From Solanum dulcamara (lineage: Eukaryota; Streptophyta; Magnoliopsida; Solanales; Solanaceae), in the NCBI RefSeq assembly GCF_947179165.1, contig NC_077248.1, positions 9,607,256 through 9,671,255 of the forward strand: a stretch of 64,000 bases of DNA, given 5' to 3'. The notes below the pieces were generated by a model. That model saw only the letters and a program-made list of their open reading frames with translations, did no database searches and was not told the origin of the DNA. Numbering within the stretch: the first letter of the stretch is position 1; each line of letters opens with the position of its first letter. The position numbers and the translations under genes are program-made. Shown here one piece after another: positions 1-25,390 of the stretch.

Positions 1-192
1 AGTACAATGCGAGGATTATCCAAGACCATATTAGGAGACGACTCCTACTTTTTCAACCAATGGGGGATGCTCTAACAGTCTTTCGTAGGAATGGTTTGCA
101 TATACATCCAGCATGATGAGATATTTCCAAAAGATTAACTGATAATTCTGTAAGAAAACATTTGAAAGAGAGGAGACAGTTGATAAATTTAC

Positions 193-666
193 CTGCTCAG
201 CAGCTCGGCCACCAAGAGTCATACATGTAATATCAAATAGCTGCTCCTTCGTCATTAAAAGATTTTCACTGCTAACATATTGAGCAAATCCTAGTGCTGC
301 TGTACCACGAGGAATAATTGTCACTTTAAGTAATGGCTCTGCATGTTCCAAGAACCAACCAGCAACAGCATGGCCAGATTCATGATAGGCAATTGTCCTC
401 CGTTCCAGCTTGCTTATGACCTATAGAAAGCACAAAGGTAGCTTTGAATTCGTAAATTATATTATTCAAACATAAAGTTTTTTGTCATTTGCAAGTTCTT
501 AAAAGAACCTACTGGACTGCAATTTATAACAGCATCTCAAGAAAGAAGTGAGGAGATTGGATACCTTGTTCTTCTTCTCGAGACCACCAATCACCCTGTC
601 TATTGCTGAATCAAAATGTTGCATTTTGATTTTGGTACTCTCGCTCCTAGCAGCAACCAACGCAGA

Positions 667-697
<31 letters not shown>

Positions 698-2750
698 ACA
701 AATCCTGGTGTTAGAGCAGCAAGCCTCTGTGAATAGAATGCTGCTTCTTGATCAATTTTCAACTTGTTCAAATAGATTCTGAAAATCTGTTCACGACCTT
801 TTATGTCTGGTTTGTCAATGGTAATCTGGCGATCAAATCGACCAGGCCTTAACAAGGCTTTGTCTAATATATCAAGTCTATTTGTGCCAGCAAGTATAAC
901 TACACCAGATGTGGTTGCAAATCCATCCATTTCTACAAGCAGTTGATTTAAAGTTCTTTCACGTTCATCATTTGCTCCAGAAGAGTGTCCCCTCCCTCTT
1001 GCACCACCAATTGCATCAATCTCATCTATGAAAATAATACTAGGTGCACATCGTCTTGCCTCCCGAAATAAGCTCCTAACTCTAGCTGGTCCAATACCAA
1101 CAAACATCTCCAAAAAATCTGAACCCGAAATAGAGAGAAAAGGTACACCAGACTCTCCTGCTGTAGCTTTAGCTAGAAGTGTCTTTCCAGTTCCAGGAGG
1201 ACCCACTAGAAGAGCACCCTTAGGAACTTTGGCTCCTAACTCCTCGTATTTCTTGGGGTTCTTAAGGAAGTGGACAAACTCCATGATTTCTTGCTTAGCC
1301 TCGTCACATCCAGCGACATCAATGAAGAAGACCTGTACCATAAAAGTGCCAACTGACTTTAATTACCAACTAATCATGAAATAACTAATGGTTATTTTGA
1401 AGCTGTACCAATAATGGGATCTAACTCTCACCTTGTTCTTCGCATTTTTGTCCATCTTCATGAAACGCGGTTTACCAATACTAAATATTCCACGAACACC
1501 TCCCCAATCCATATAATAAAGGATGGCTAGAAGCAATATCATTGCACCAAACCTCATCATTTCTGGCAACCAATCCAACTCATTAACATATACCACAGGG
1601 ACATAATTGCGAGGGTCTATTCCAGAGGCTTCTTGTGCTTCCTTAAGCTTCTGCTCAAATAACTCAACACTCCCAATGTTGAAATAATATTTGTGGTGGC
1701 TCAGGTTTCTACTACCATTTGTACAACTTATAGGACCTTGAACTGTGTCATCACAAGTTTGATTATTACCAGGTAAAGAATTCCTTATATAAACTGTGGC
1801 TACTTCTTTGTTAGCAACAACAATTCGATCAACATGACCAGGTTCAAGTAGCTTGTTTTTGAACTCTTGGAAGCTAATCTGAGAATTTACACAAAAAGTG
1901 GTATCCATGACAAAGAGAAAATACAACCATCTGATGAGAATAATACAAACACTCGCCCCCTTCCAGAAAATAGAATCCTGCTAAGTCACCACTAAAAGGA
2001 TTTAATATATACAGAATTTGTTGCTTCTTTAATTTCATAGCTACACTGTAAAACCTTGAGTAATAGTTCTTCATCAATATAATCAACCTTATTATACCAT
2101 TACATTTATAGATATCAATACAACCAATTAAATTAAGAAGAATATGTTTCAACTTGGGAATCTAAAACTGAGATGAAAGTGCACGTGGTTGAATGAAATA
2201 GCATGAGCACCAAAGCTTCTTTATATGACATTTGAATTAAGTTGTTCTAATTTCAAAAACAGCTGAATGAAGTTGATTTCATCTCGAAGACCAACTTTGA
2301 ACCGATATATCAAAAGCAAACTAAGAATTTCATTCTTGAAAAGTTTCCTAATCAAAAGCCTAGCTCGAACACCCTCTATCCTAGTGTCTTCATTTACTGG
2401 TACAGTTTATTTTCTTTCATTTTCATTCTTCCACCAGGGATATCCACGATTAAATGAAATTGGTCATAACATTGATATCAGAAAGATTACAATCGACTCA
2501 CATTGAATTCACGCTTCTTAAGACACTAAACTCATCCTACCATAGAAGAAAAAGAAGCTGAAACAACAAAATCTTGGTTAAGAACTAACCTCCTCCCGAT
2601 CAAGATAGCTCAGGAGTAATATTGGCGACAGAACAGAACCAATAAACAGCAACAGTAGTATATAGTAATGTTGCTTCATGAAGTTCTTTTTCGATGAAGG
2701 TTGATTCATGAAGTTCTCCTAAAGGTTTCCTTGTTCACGTGCACTTTGCT
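193..2750 (-). pseudogene. 5'-truncated tandem copy of mitochondrial FTSH3/10-type AAA protease (exons 4-7 only)
   Basis: Exons by homology to the intact copy at 8304-21640: exon 4 2750-2590, exon 5 1878-1432, exon 6 1332-565, exon 7 420-193, all with GT/AG borders. Exons 6 and 7 have exactly the same lengths as in the intact gene (768 and 228 bp). Exon 6 keeps Walker A GPPGTGKT and Walker B IIFIDEID; exon 7 keeps the zinc motif HESGH. Exon 4 has an in-frame TAG at 2721-2719 where the intact copy has CAG, plus a 30-bp insertion repeating the ENFM..Q segment. Exon 5 is 39 bp shorter, with the loss around the Gly-rich linker after TM2. Drift at conserved sites includes IGRARGRGG to IGGARGRGH and NRPD to NRLD. 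Exons 1-3, which carry the transit peptide, are absent; the last exon would lie left of base 1. From an ATG just after the stop, exons 4-7 stay open, so a truncated product is conceivable. I infer a pseudogene. Confidence 0.85.
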
Positions 2751-2814
2751 CTGCCAAAGATTAAACCAAAGAAAAAAAGTTCACCATAGACAAGCTAAAA
2801 GGGAACAAAACATT

Positions 2815-4090
2815 ACAACAACAACAACATACCCAGTGAAATCCACAAGTGGGGTCGGGAGAGGGAAGGATGTACACAGACCTTACCACTACCTCATGGA
2901 GATAGAGAGGCTGTTTCGAAAAGACCATCGGCTCAAAAGTCACATTCCCAAGCAAGAGCGAAAAACAACATATATAGCATAATACAAAAAACGAAAAGCG
3001 ATGCAAATTTACAAGACAAGAACAATAACGATAGCAAAGTAATATGATAATCAAAGGCAATAACAACACAACTATAAAGACACGCCTAGACCTACGACTA
3101 CCCTAAACCGACACATGGCAGGACACCATTCTATCTCTACTAGCCTTCTACTCTAATTCGCGACCTCCACACCTTTCTATCTAAGGTCATGTCCTCAGTG
3201 ATATGGAGTAGTGCCAAATCTTGTCTAATCACCTCTCTTTTATACTTTTTCGATCTACCCCTACCCCTCCGCATAACCCCCACATCCAACCGCTCGCACC
3301 TCCTAACTGGGGCATCGACACCCCTTCTCTGCACATGCCCAAACCATCTCAGTCTCGCTTCCCTCATCTTGTTTGCCACAGATGTCACTTCCACCTTCTC
3401 TAGAATAACCTCATTCCTAATCTTATCACTCTTAGTATGTCTACACATCCATCTCAGCATCCTCGTCTCCGCAACATGCATCTTCTGAACATGAGAGTTC
3501 TTTATTGGCCAGCACTCCACTCCATATAACAACGCTGGTCTAACCACCATTCTATGGAACTTACCTTTAAGTTTATGTGGTATTTTCTTATCACACAGGA
3601 CTCCAGAAGTAAGCCTTCATTTCATCTACGCTGCCCCAATGCGGTGCTTGACATCATCATCGATGTCCCTACTACTCTGGATGATGGATCAAAGATATTT
3701 AAATCTTTCTGTCTTGGGGATAGGTTGGGTGGCAAGCCTCACTTCCATGCCCTCTTCATCCATCGCACCACTAAATTTGCACTCCAAGTATTCTGTTTTG
3801 GTCCTGCTCAGTCTGAACCCTTTGGACTCCAACGTTTGTCTCCAAACCTCCAACCTATCATTAACTCTGTCCCGAGTCTCATCAATCAAAACTATGTCGT
3901 CCGCAAATAACATACACCATGGAACCTCCTCCTGAATAGAACGTGTCAGCTCATCCATCACCAAGGCAAAAAGAAAAGGACTCAGCACAGATCCCTGATG
4001 TAGTCCCATCTCAACAGCAAAGTGCTCTGAGTCACCTCCCACCGTCTTATCCCGAGTGTTGGCTCCAGCATACATGTCCTTTATCACTTA
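2815..4090 (-). mobile_element. RTE-clade LINE fragment, 5'-truncated and frameshifted
   Basis: On the minus strand, 4087-3689 encodes reverse-transcriptase sequence with the catalytic [13 protein letters not shown] block, and 3550-3140 encodes the C-terminal region ([35 protein letters not shown]) typical of plant RTE LINEs. The two parts are out of frame with each other. The 3' end at 2815-2940 is the standard tail: PCR-length GC-rich UTR, CCCAGTG..ATCCACAAGTGGGGT, then a short (TTG)n read on the minus strand. It sits upstream of exon 4 of the FTSH pseudogene, in what was intron 3. Defective; no target-site duplication was recognised. Confidence 0.85.
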
Positions 4091-4279
4091 TTCCATACAT
4101 TAAGGTTTTCGCACTAGGAAAGCTTTAATACATGGTTATGATTAGTATACAAGCACTTTACACCATTGTTAAGACATAATATTAAAATGTACTGCTTACT
4201 ACCTTTTCAGTTTGGGAACTCTAAAAAGAAACGCAATAGCAGTAAATTAGAATACCCAACATCTCAACCAGCTTAAAGA

Positions 4280-4890
4280 AAATAGGCAATTTGAATCCCT
4301 GTTCTTCTAATTTCCTTTGTCTGCTCTCTACACACAACACAAGAAAAGCACATTCAAATTCCGTCCGACCTTTTGATTTTCATCACCATTCACAGATAAA
4401 GTATCCTCATTTTGGAATAGCATAAATCATTTAGATCTCTACAGCCCAACGGACGACTCTATCCCACTTTGTAGACTTCATGACTGTTCATGGATAAGTA
4501 TTCTCATCTTCCTAATATTCCAAAATAGTATAAATGATTTATAACCAGAATTAGATCTCTATCACTATCTCTAAAAGATTTCTTACTAGTTTTGCACAAA
4601 GTTTTATAACCAATTTCTTGTATAAAGTACATCTACACATTTTCTTTTGATAGGTGAAGAACATCTCGATTCTTGACGTTATCTGTAATAATACAATGTT
4701 TATATAAATATGAATATATAATGATATCGAATTCAAAGTTTTTATATATTATATGCACATACTTCAGAATAAAACTGATATAATCCCTACAAGTACATCT
4801 TCGAAAAACGATTGTTAGATCACTTCAAACCATTTTACTCCATCATATGTTCTCTAACATCAAACGTAACATCAGTGACGATCAAACTGG
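4280..4890 (-). other. Duplicated FTSH intron-3 sequence up to the duplication breakpoint
   Basis: This stretch resembles 20750-21090, the part of intron 3 in the intact FTSH gene closest to exon 3. Shared blocks include TATAAATGATTT, TTAGATCTCTA..CTATCTCTAA and ACATCAAA(C/T)GTAAC. Similarity fades near 4890, just short of where exon 3 would begin, so the duplicated unit ends inside intron 3. A local tandem repeat (4380-4440 and 4485-4560) makes exact alignment by eye uncertain. Confidence 0.6.
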
Positions 4891-7800
4891 AATTAGGGGC
4901 TAATCCCTCAAGTGGTCATTAAACTTACTGATTATTTTTTTTTTGCAAAAGTCCGTAAACTATCTTTTACCACTTTGAAGCCATTGAACTTATGATTGGT
5001 CACTCAAAAATATAAATTTAGCGAAAATGTGAATGTGTGCTTTCCAAGTTACTAACAAATAGAGCCAGACATTTACCCAGTTTTTTATAAAAAAAAAACT
5101 TTTTTTACCCAAACCCCTTAATCATTTGGCTCTTGAAAATCCCAAATCTAAACGAAAATGTTGTCTAATGAGATTATTGATGATCTTGCAGTAAAAATTG
5201 TTATCAACATATTAAATCTCTGTTTCTGGAATCTTTCAGCAAATTACAACCAGGGGGCGGAGCTACATCTTCGTCTGCGTTCAGCAGAATCCGCTAATTT
5301 GGTTCAAACTCTATATTTGTATTTAAAAAATCAATACACTTAATACTTATCAAAAACCTAGTAAGTTGCTAGAAAATTCAGAACCCATAAATTCAAAATC
5401 CAAGTGCCGCCTCGAATTTACAACTTGTGGACAATATGATGATTAAGGTCATAAATTTCTTAGACAATTCACAGTTTCAGCAAATGCTAGAAAACTAGAG
5501 TGTTGTAACTACAAGGGTAAAGGTGCTAAGTCTTAGGTTCGTAGACAAAAACGCACAAGGCAATTCTTTTTTTAGCTCCAAGCACTGGTGAACAGAGTTA
5601 TCCATATCCATGAAATTAGTGAAAGTATTCAAAAATTGGTTAGACACTAGGTAATAAAATAAAATAAAAAAGGTAAAGATGTTAGTTTGTTATATTATTT
5701 TAAAAGGCTAGTATGATATTCACCATTATTATCTGAGAGCTTGATGAACTTACCTCTAAATGCTTGCAGAAATGGCAAAATGGAATGGCTTGGCGGGGAC
5801 GAAAGACCAGCCAATTGGGTATATTAATGTGTTCTTCTCCTATGTATTGTTAGAGAAATTAAAGGGAAATTTTCAAAAACATATTGGTCAACATAAAATA
5901 TTATGTAGCTTAACAAATAGTAATTTATATAATATTATATCTGGAAAAAGGAACAGAATTCGTGCAGCATATCTATGAAGAATTTTTGTATATTCAAGAT
6001 TCAAATTCGAGACTCACTAACTAAGTAAAGAGTAGCTTCATCGATCGCACGAAATGATGCTAAAAAAAAATCTTATATGGGATGGGATTGTTCTTTTATT
6101 TTTTTTTCCAAAGTGGTGGATTACTGCTTTGTTTTTAGTTATTGTTTACGTTTCAGTGATATTTTTTTATTTCTCTAATGAACTCTATTTTTTTATATGG
6201 ATATTATTATATTTAAACTTTTTTACTATATTTCTCATTTACTGTTTCTAGGGTTGTATTTGGTCAAGTTTTTAGGAAAAGAAAAAGTGTTTTTGAGTTA
6301 AAACATAAGCAGAAAAGTAATTTCTCCTTATAAGTACTTATTCAAGAACACTTTAAATAAATATATATTATTTTAAAAAAAAATTGATCAAAAATTAATT
6401 GTTGTTTAAAAGTAATTTTCCATATAAATTAGTCAAACATGAATTATTTTTTATCGAAAATACTTTTAAAAAAATATATTTCTCAAAATAAATTAATTCT
6501 AGAAGTACATCGATCAGCCTAATAACCACACACATATAATGATATCTTTAAGATTACAAAATAGTTATAATTACACAAATATTAAGATATATTTATGATT
6601 CAGGTATTAAAATAAGTTGATTTTAGAAGTTCAACCAAATAAACTAAGAGCCTGTTTGGATTGACTGAAAAAAAAATAGTTTTTAAGTCAAAAAATAAAA
6701 AGTCAAATCTAAATGACTTATAAGTTAAAAAAAAAATAGGAAGGGCCTACTTTTGATTTTTAACTTATTTTAAATTTGACAAACACTATCATAAGCTAAA
6801 AATAATTTAAAAATTGATTTGACCAACTTTTAAACCAATCCAAACAGGCTCTAATGTGATATCCTTAGGATCACAAGTTTCAAAGGAATCATAATCACTC
6901 AAATGTTATGATATATCCATGACAATAAGTTTTAAAAGCTTTAACTTCCTCTGTCCCATATTATTTATCTATATTATTAAAAATAGATATCTTAAATTAT
7001 TTATCAATTTATAAAATCAAGAAAGAGTTGATTATTTTTTTCTCATTTTTGCATTTAAAATTAATTTTTTAAAAAGTATAAATATGTAAAGTTCAAAAAA
7101 AAATCTTCTATTATTAATCTTGGTATTAATGGATAATTAATAAAAATATCTTTCGTTTGCAAAAACTGAAAAAGTTGCAAGATATATGCCTTATTGAGAC
7201 TGTTTTTCCAGCTCCATTGTGTAGGAAATGCCAGGAGTATTTTCCTCAAACTTTATGTACAGTTGGAGACTTAATTACCAACTTGGAATTTTGACATGGA
7301 TAACTTTAATAATTCTTTTAATGTAAGCAGTGTATAATTTTACTTATTATAACAGGATATTTGTCATTTATTCTAGAATATCAATTGTGTTATTAAATAG
7401 TATTATTTTGTAATTTCCTCGTAAATGATTTAATTGTATAAGGGTTCTTCACGCAAATGTTTCTATTTTGAGGCGATGTTTAATTTTTATCCCTTAAATT
7501 TGTAATCTTTAATTTTTGCTCTTCAACACTTTAAGTGACTAAAAATAATTAAGAATATCCCAAACATAGAAAGAACAAACAACTTTCAGTGAATAAATTT
7601 ATATTTTCGTATCATAATATCTCACAAGTTGTGTCATAAAAAGGCATAAAATGTTAATGCTTCTTGATACTGAAATAACAAATAATATATATATATATAT
7701 TAAAAAAAAAACCTGCACATATATTTCATTAGCTACCAATGTTTTTAACATATGCCCCCAAAGCATCACTTTAATTATTGGACACTATAATAAAATCTGA

Positions 7801-8303
7801 AAAATACTACATAACTCGTGTAACTTAATTTCTACACAACTCACTGACTCAGGCCAAGCGAGACAAAAGTTATCTAAAGTTACGTTGAGTGAATTAGATT
7901 TGAATAAATAAGAATACTTTGACTTTCAAATTTTTATTCAATGAATAACCGAGGCAAAAAATTAAAGCTCATCAAATTTAAAAATAAAAATAAAAATAAA
8001 AATAGAGCAATCCGTGCAAAAACTTATTACGTTAAATATTTTTCTGCAGAGTGCTGGACTTGGAATCCTTTATGAGCCAAGACTTTTTGATCAAAAGTAC
8101 CTTTCACGTCCCAAAAGTATTAATTACACTGCTGACAGTAACTTCAGTTAAAATTCGAATGTCTCTTGGGGGTAAAAAAAACTTGTAAAAACCATGTTTG
8201 TGTTATTAATATCATGACTAATGATTTTTACAATAATCTAAAATTGAACGATAATACAAGACATTCGCTATTCTGCTTTCTGTTACAAACCACAACCCCA
8301 CGA
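4891..8303. other. Intergenic AT-rich spacer between the two FTSH copies
   Basis: No coding exon could be supported. Exons 1-3 of FTSH were looked for specifically on the minus strand and not found. It holds a MITE at 6648-6851, a Stowaway-like end near 6950 (CCTCTGTCCCATATTATTTAT), a short (TA)n at about 7685-7700, and AT-rich sequence with no recognised feature. Confidence 0.6.
6648..6851. mobile_element. Tourist/Harbinger-like MITE, 204 bp
   Basis: Terminal inverted repeats GAGCCTGTTTGGATTG and CAATCCAAACAGGCTC are perfect over 16 bp. A 3-bp target-site duplication TAA flanks them at 6645-6647 and 6852-6854. The interior is AT-rich and non-coding. TIR length and the TAA duplication fit PIF/Harbinger-derived MITEs. 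Confidence 0.85.
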
Positions 8304-21636
<13,333 letters not shown>

Positions 21637-21640
<4 letters not shown>

Positions 21641-21660
21641 CTTATTGATGTTCCGAACAT
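21637..21660 (-). promoter_or_regulatory. Possible 7-codon upstream ORF overlapping the FTSH start codon
   Basis: An ATG at 21660-21658 opens seven codons and ends at TGA 21639-21637. That stop overlaps the chosen FTSH start ATG (21640-21638) as ATGA. The upstream ATG is out of frame with FTSH. It matters only if the transcript starts above 21660, which the sequence does not show. Confidence 0.45.
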
Positions 21661-21888
21661 GAATTTCTGCAGAATTATCAAATCCCTAAAATTGATTCTG
21701 AAATTTTTTTGTTTTCAAAGCAATCAATTAAATTAAACCTAACGAAAAATATAAATTTCAGGTTGCTGAGTTTGCAAAGAACACAAATAGAGGGACTGAA
21801 AGAACAAGTTGGAGAGAACCGACTCGGACTATGTTACTTGGTCGATTGTGGACCGGTCATTTATGGGCTTCGTGTTGCTTAGGGCCCG

Positions 21889-22247
21889 TTTAAACATATT
21901 TATTGATTTGAATTTAGTCAAATTTTGTTTTAAAATATAATTGAGATTTCTTAAGTTGTAGTTTTTGTTATAAATATAAAGAATTATAGTTTGTGAAAAT
22001 TATACAAATTTCTTCAATTTTTAAATAGTCTTACCAAACAAACTATCTATTCTTCTATATAAATTCATGATTCAAGTTTTACATTTAAAAGTAAAATATA
22101 ATCACAACTTAAAATTTAAAATTCTATTATTATTTTTTAAAAATTTAAAATTTAAATCATGATTTAAAATTAAAATTAAACTCTATTCACATGGTATAAA
22201 GAAATATTAATTTCAAATCTAAGCCCCAAATCATGACCAAATGCCTA
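21889..22247. mobile_element. MITE-like segment, diverged
   Basis: The left edge GGGCCCGTTTAAACAT and the right edge CATGACCAAATGCC are weakly inverted repeats of the GGCCGTTTGGCCATG type seen in Solanaceae MITEs. The interior is AT-rich with self-complementary AAATTTAAAATTT stretches. Ends are uncertain. Confidence 0.4.
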
Positions 22248-22734
22248 CTTAGTCATTTTATTTTTATATGTTATAAACAAGACTTTATTTTTCATTTGTG
22301 TGTTTACTAGATTGGGGTCAACCCTTACCTTCTTCTCCAAGCAAATCAAGAATCTTCCTTCAAATATATATATATATATATATATTCCAAAAAATAATAA
22401 ATAAATAAAAATGGGTCCATGTTAATAAAGGGAAAAGAAAATGAAAATTCGAACACCTCCTCCTCTCTTTCATTTTTACAAGTTAGACTGCAATGCTTTC
22501 TACGTATCGCGTTAATTAATAAAATATATATTATAAAAATATTATATATATGTCGTATTACGAGAAATCTTTTCAAGAGTGATAAACGTAAATAGTTGTA
22601 ATTGAAAAAACTACATAAAATGGACCTTTTAAACAGATTATTTACCATTCTATACCCCACCCCAAAATAATTTCATTCAGCCAAATTAATTACTCCTGTA
22701 CTCTTTTTAATTATTTTTAAATTCGTACGCTAAC

Positions 22735-23010
22735 GTTATGCTGATGTCAGCGTCCACCCTACATGATACCGATAGGGTATCATATACCGATGGAATATCA
22801 CAAAGAATTAAACTCAGTCCTATATGATACCGATATGGTATCAATATAACGACGGAGTATCACAAAAAATATATTTACTAATTAGTTTAATAAATAAGAT
22901 TATGCTTTTAATAATTTTTTCTTAATTGTTTTATTTTTATTTCTTAAAAAAAGAACTCAATCCTATATGATACCGATAAAGTATCAATATAATATTATGG
23001 TATCATTAAG
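22735..23010. repeat. Dispersed short palindromic repeats GATACCGATA..TATC
   Basis: CCTA(C/T)ATGATACCGATA(G/T)GGTATCA occurs near 22760 and 22832, with a diverged copy near 22972. Each unit is an imperfect palindrome around GATACC..GGTATC. The origin was not recognised. Confidence 0.55.
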
Positions 23011-23219
23011 GATTTTAAAAGTGTCTCATTAAAGATTTTTAATATCATTATAATATACGAATAGAAGTTGGAAAGTGAATAGATAGCCAGTTTGGGACAT
23101 TTTTTTAAAAAAGGATTTTCAGATATGACAAACCTTTTAAACATAATTACTCCATATGGATATATTTTCCATAATTACTTATAATGGCAAACATAAATTT
23201 GTCATTAGATAAACGTTGT

Positions 23220-23414
23220 AGCGAATTATACAAAAGTTATACCCACAAATTATTTGTATACCGAAATATACAAACACTGATATGCATATGTATTTGTATA
23301 TCTGACAAGCAAGATTAAGAGAGAGGAGGAGAGAGGCGAGCTAGATCGAAAGAGGAAGGAGAGAGGCGAATTGTATATGTATATCTGTCGAATTATATAT
23401 GTATATTTTGTCAA

Positions 23415-23460
<46 letters not shown>

Positions 23461-23650
23461 CTGGTATACATATGTATTTGTGTATTTGGCAAGCGAGATG
23501 GAGAGAGGCAAGCGATATTGAGAGAGGGAGGAGAGCGAGAAGCGAATTGTACTTGTATATCTGTCGAATTGTATATGTATATTTGTTAGAAAAATTGTAT
23601 AATGGTAACTGATATACATATATATTTGTATATCTGGAAAGCAAAATTTG
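23220..23650. repeat. Tandem array of about 150-185 bp units with (AT)n expansion
   Basis: Units start at about 23276, 23460 and 23608 with ACTG(A/G)TA(T/C)(A/G)CATATGTATTTG and contain GAGAGAGG purine blocks, GCGAATTGTA and TATATCTGTCGAATT. A pure (AT)20 run lies at 23420-23459. Non-coding. Confidence 0.7.
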
Positions 23651-24177
23651 GCATACCGCGTAAATAGATAGCTATGTTTGCTGCAAGCCATAATTATTTT
23701 AAACTATACCCTAAACGCACAATATAGTAGGAAGGTTTGTCAAACCGCATAATTTATCCTTTATTTAAGCTAAAGTTGAAGTTTATAAAGTTTTGTAAGT
23801 TAAGCACTTGAAAACAACTTTTTAATGTGTATCAATTGGTTTGGTTCGATTTTAAAGTTTATTTATTTATTTTATCTGTTGTCAATTTATAGACCATGCT
23901 AAATCATTATATAATTATTAAGATATCGATTTATCGATTACTGGTTTATTAATTATTGTTCTTTATCGGTTTAACCATTGAGATTTCATATAAAAATCAT
24001 TGAAATTCACTTTAAAACGAGGTGACAAACCAAATGAACCATGTACATGACTTGACACATTGTATCTTGCTTAAAAGCAAACACTGGTAACTTGTAGAAT
24101 AATCGGAAGTTTGGGACAATTATAAATGAAAGTTTGAAACTAAATCATTAGTCAAAGACTTAACATACTGAATGGTA

Positions 24178-24590
24178 TGAATTATTATTTCACTAATGTA
24201 ATTGCTCATTATCCAATCTACTAAGATTTTATTGACTCATTAAAAAGTCTCACATTTTAATTGATTAAAATAATAAAACAAATCATATAGATCATAATAA
24301 TTATATCAAGATTAAGAGTATAAGTACATGTAATGGACTAAGGAATTTATTTATCTATATTCAGAACATAAATAAATATCTCTAATTGGTCCGTTCAATA
24401 CATACAAAATATATTAGAACAAGAAGTTGGAATTTTACCATTCCCATAATTAAGATCAAATTATATTTAATCTTAAGCTACAATCATCAAGATGTTTTTC
24501 CAACTTCATCTTTGATTGTGAACATTTAATTTATAACTTATAAGAACCGATAATTTTAATCTCTTGAGTATGAGTTAAAATTTTGAATGC
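24178..24590 (-). mobile_element. Partial LTR copy, homologous to 29028-29430
   Basis: About 410 bp is near-identical to 29028-29430, including ATTATTATTTCACTAATGTA, TACATGTAATGGACTAA and TTGGTCCGTTCAATACATAC. The right-hand copy lies inside a minus-oriented LTR (28256-29598), so this is a truncated LTR in the same orientation. Just beyond it, 24617-24650 matches the start of that LTR but inverted, which implies a rearrangement. Confidence 0.75.
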
Positions 24591-25390
24591 ATGGTTATGA
24601 GTCAAAGATTGTTTGAATATACTATTAACCATGCAGTTGAGTTATGGTATCTTGAAATTATAGTAATAAGGTAATTTTGTTTGAGATTTTTATTTAACCC
24701 TAAAACTAATATTTACCGATAACTATATACATAATTTTTAGCGATTGAGGATAAATTTGGATGATTTTTTGAATTTTTCCAATTATTGTTGTTTCTAAAA
24801 TGCCAAAACCAGTAACATACTGGTTAGGCCATAACGAGTGTACTGCCTGGTTGACCCTCGCACAGAACCTCGTTGATGTTTGTCTATTTGGTTGGTATTA
24901 AAGTTTTTTAAATTTTGACGAACTCTGATTCACATGAATTTTGGCTGGTTCATCAAAAATGACCCACTGAGAAATACGCACCGCTATGCTATGACCTAGA
25001 CCCTATTTTGGTCATTTAGAGTCGTTTTGATGGGTTTTTGACAGTTTTTGTATTTTCCGAAAAATTAAAAATTCTAAAAAAATTATTTTCTGCAAACCAG
25101 TGATTCAAGGGTTCATCTTTTATGGTTTTAAATATTTTTTACAGTATATGTATAAGTTTATATATTGACATAGGTATTCTTCCTCATCGGATAAGCTTGT
25201 ATATTTATACATTGTTTTTTATAGTCTTTTATTTTGATGACTTATATTAACTTTCCAACTAAGTTACATGTTAAATCAATGAATAATAGATTATATGAAG
25301 TAGATATACATAACTAAACGTTAACATGATTATATGTGTCTTATGTTACTATTTTTTTATTGAACATATATCTAAGGATCTGTTTATAAA

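Larger units (their letters stand above)
21661..24177. other. Intergenic AT-rich region upstream of FTSH
   Basis: No gene is supported. The first roughly 200 bases upstream of the FTSH start are its likely 5' UTR and promoter, without a convincing TATA box. The rest holds a MITE-like segment (21889-22247), a (TA)n run (22364-22385), short GATACCGATA repeats and a larger tandem array, listed separately. Confidence 0.55.

Noticed and set aside
1028..1384. Open frame on the plus strand over the FTSH pseudogene AAA exon
   Set aside because: It is the antisense shadow of a conserved exon; the minus strand carries the Walker motifs.
3554..3935. Plus-strand open frames over the RTE LINE
   Set aside because: They are complementary to the reverse transcriptase frame and have no family signature.
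4891..8303. Missing exons 1-3 of the FTSH pseudogene
   Set aside because: Looked for the transit peptide, VNGGLGFVRSYL and YENYYPK sequences on the minus strand and found none.
23250..23691. Open frames rich in Tyr/Ile over the (AT)n array
   Set aside because: Low-complexity translation of microsatellite sequence.
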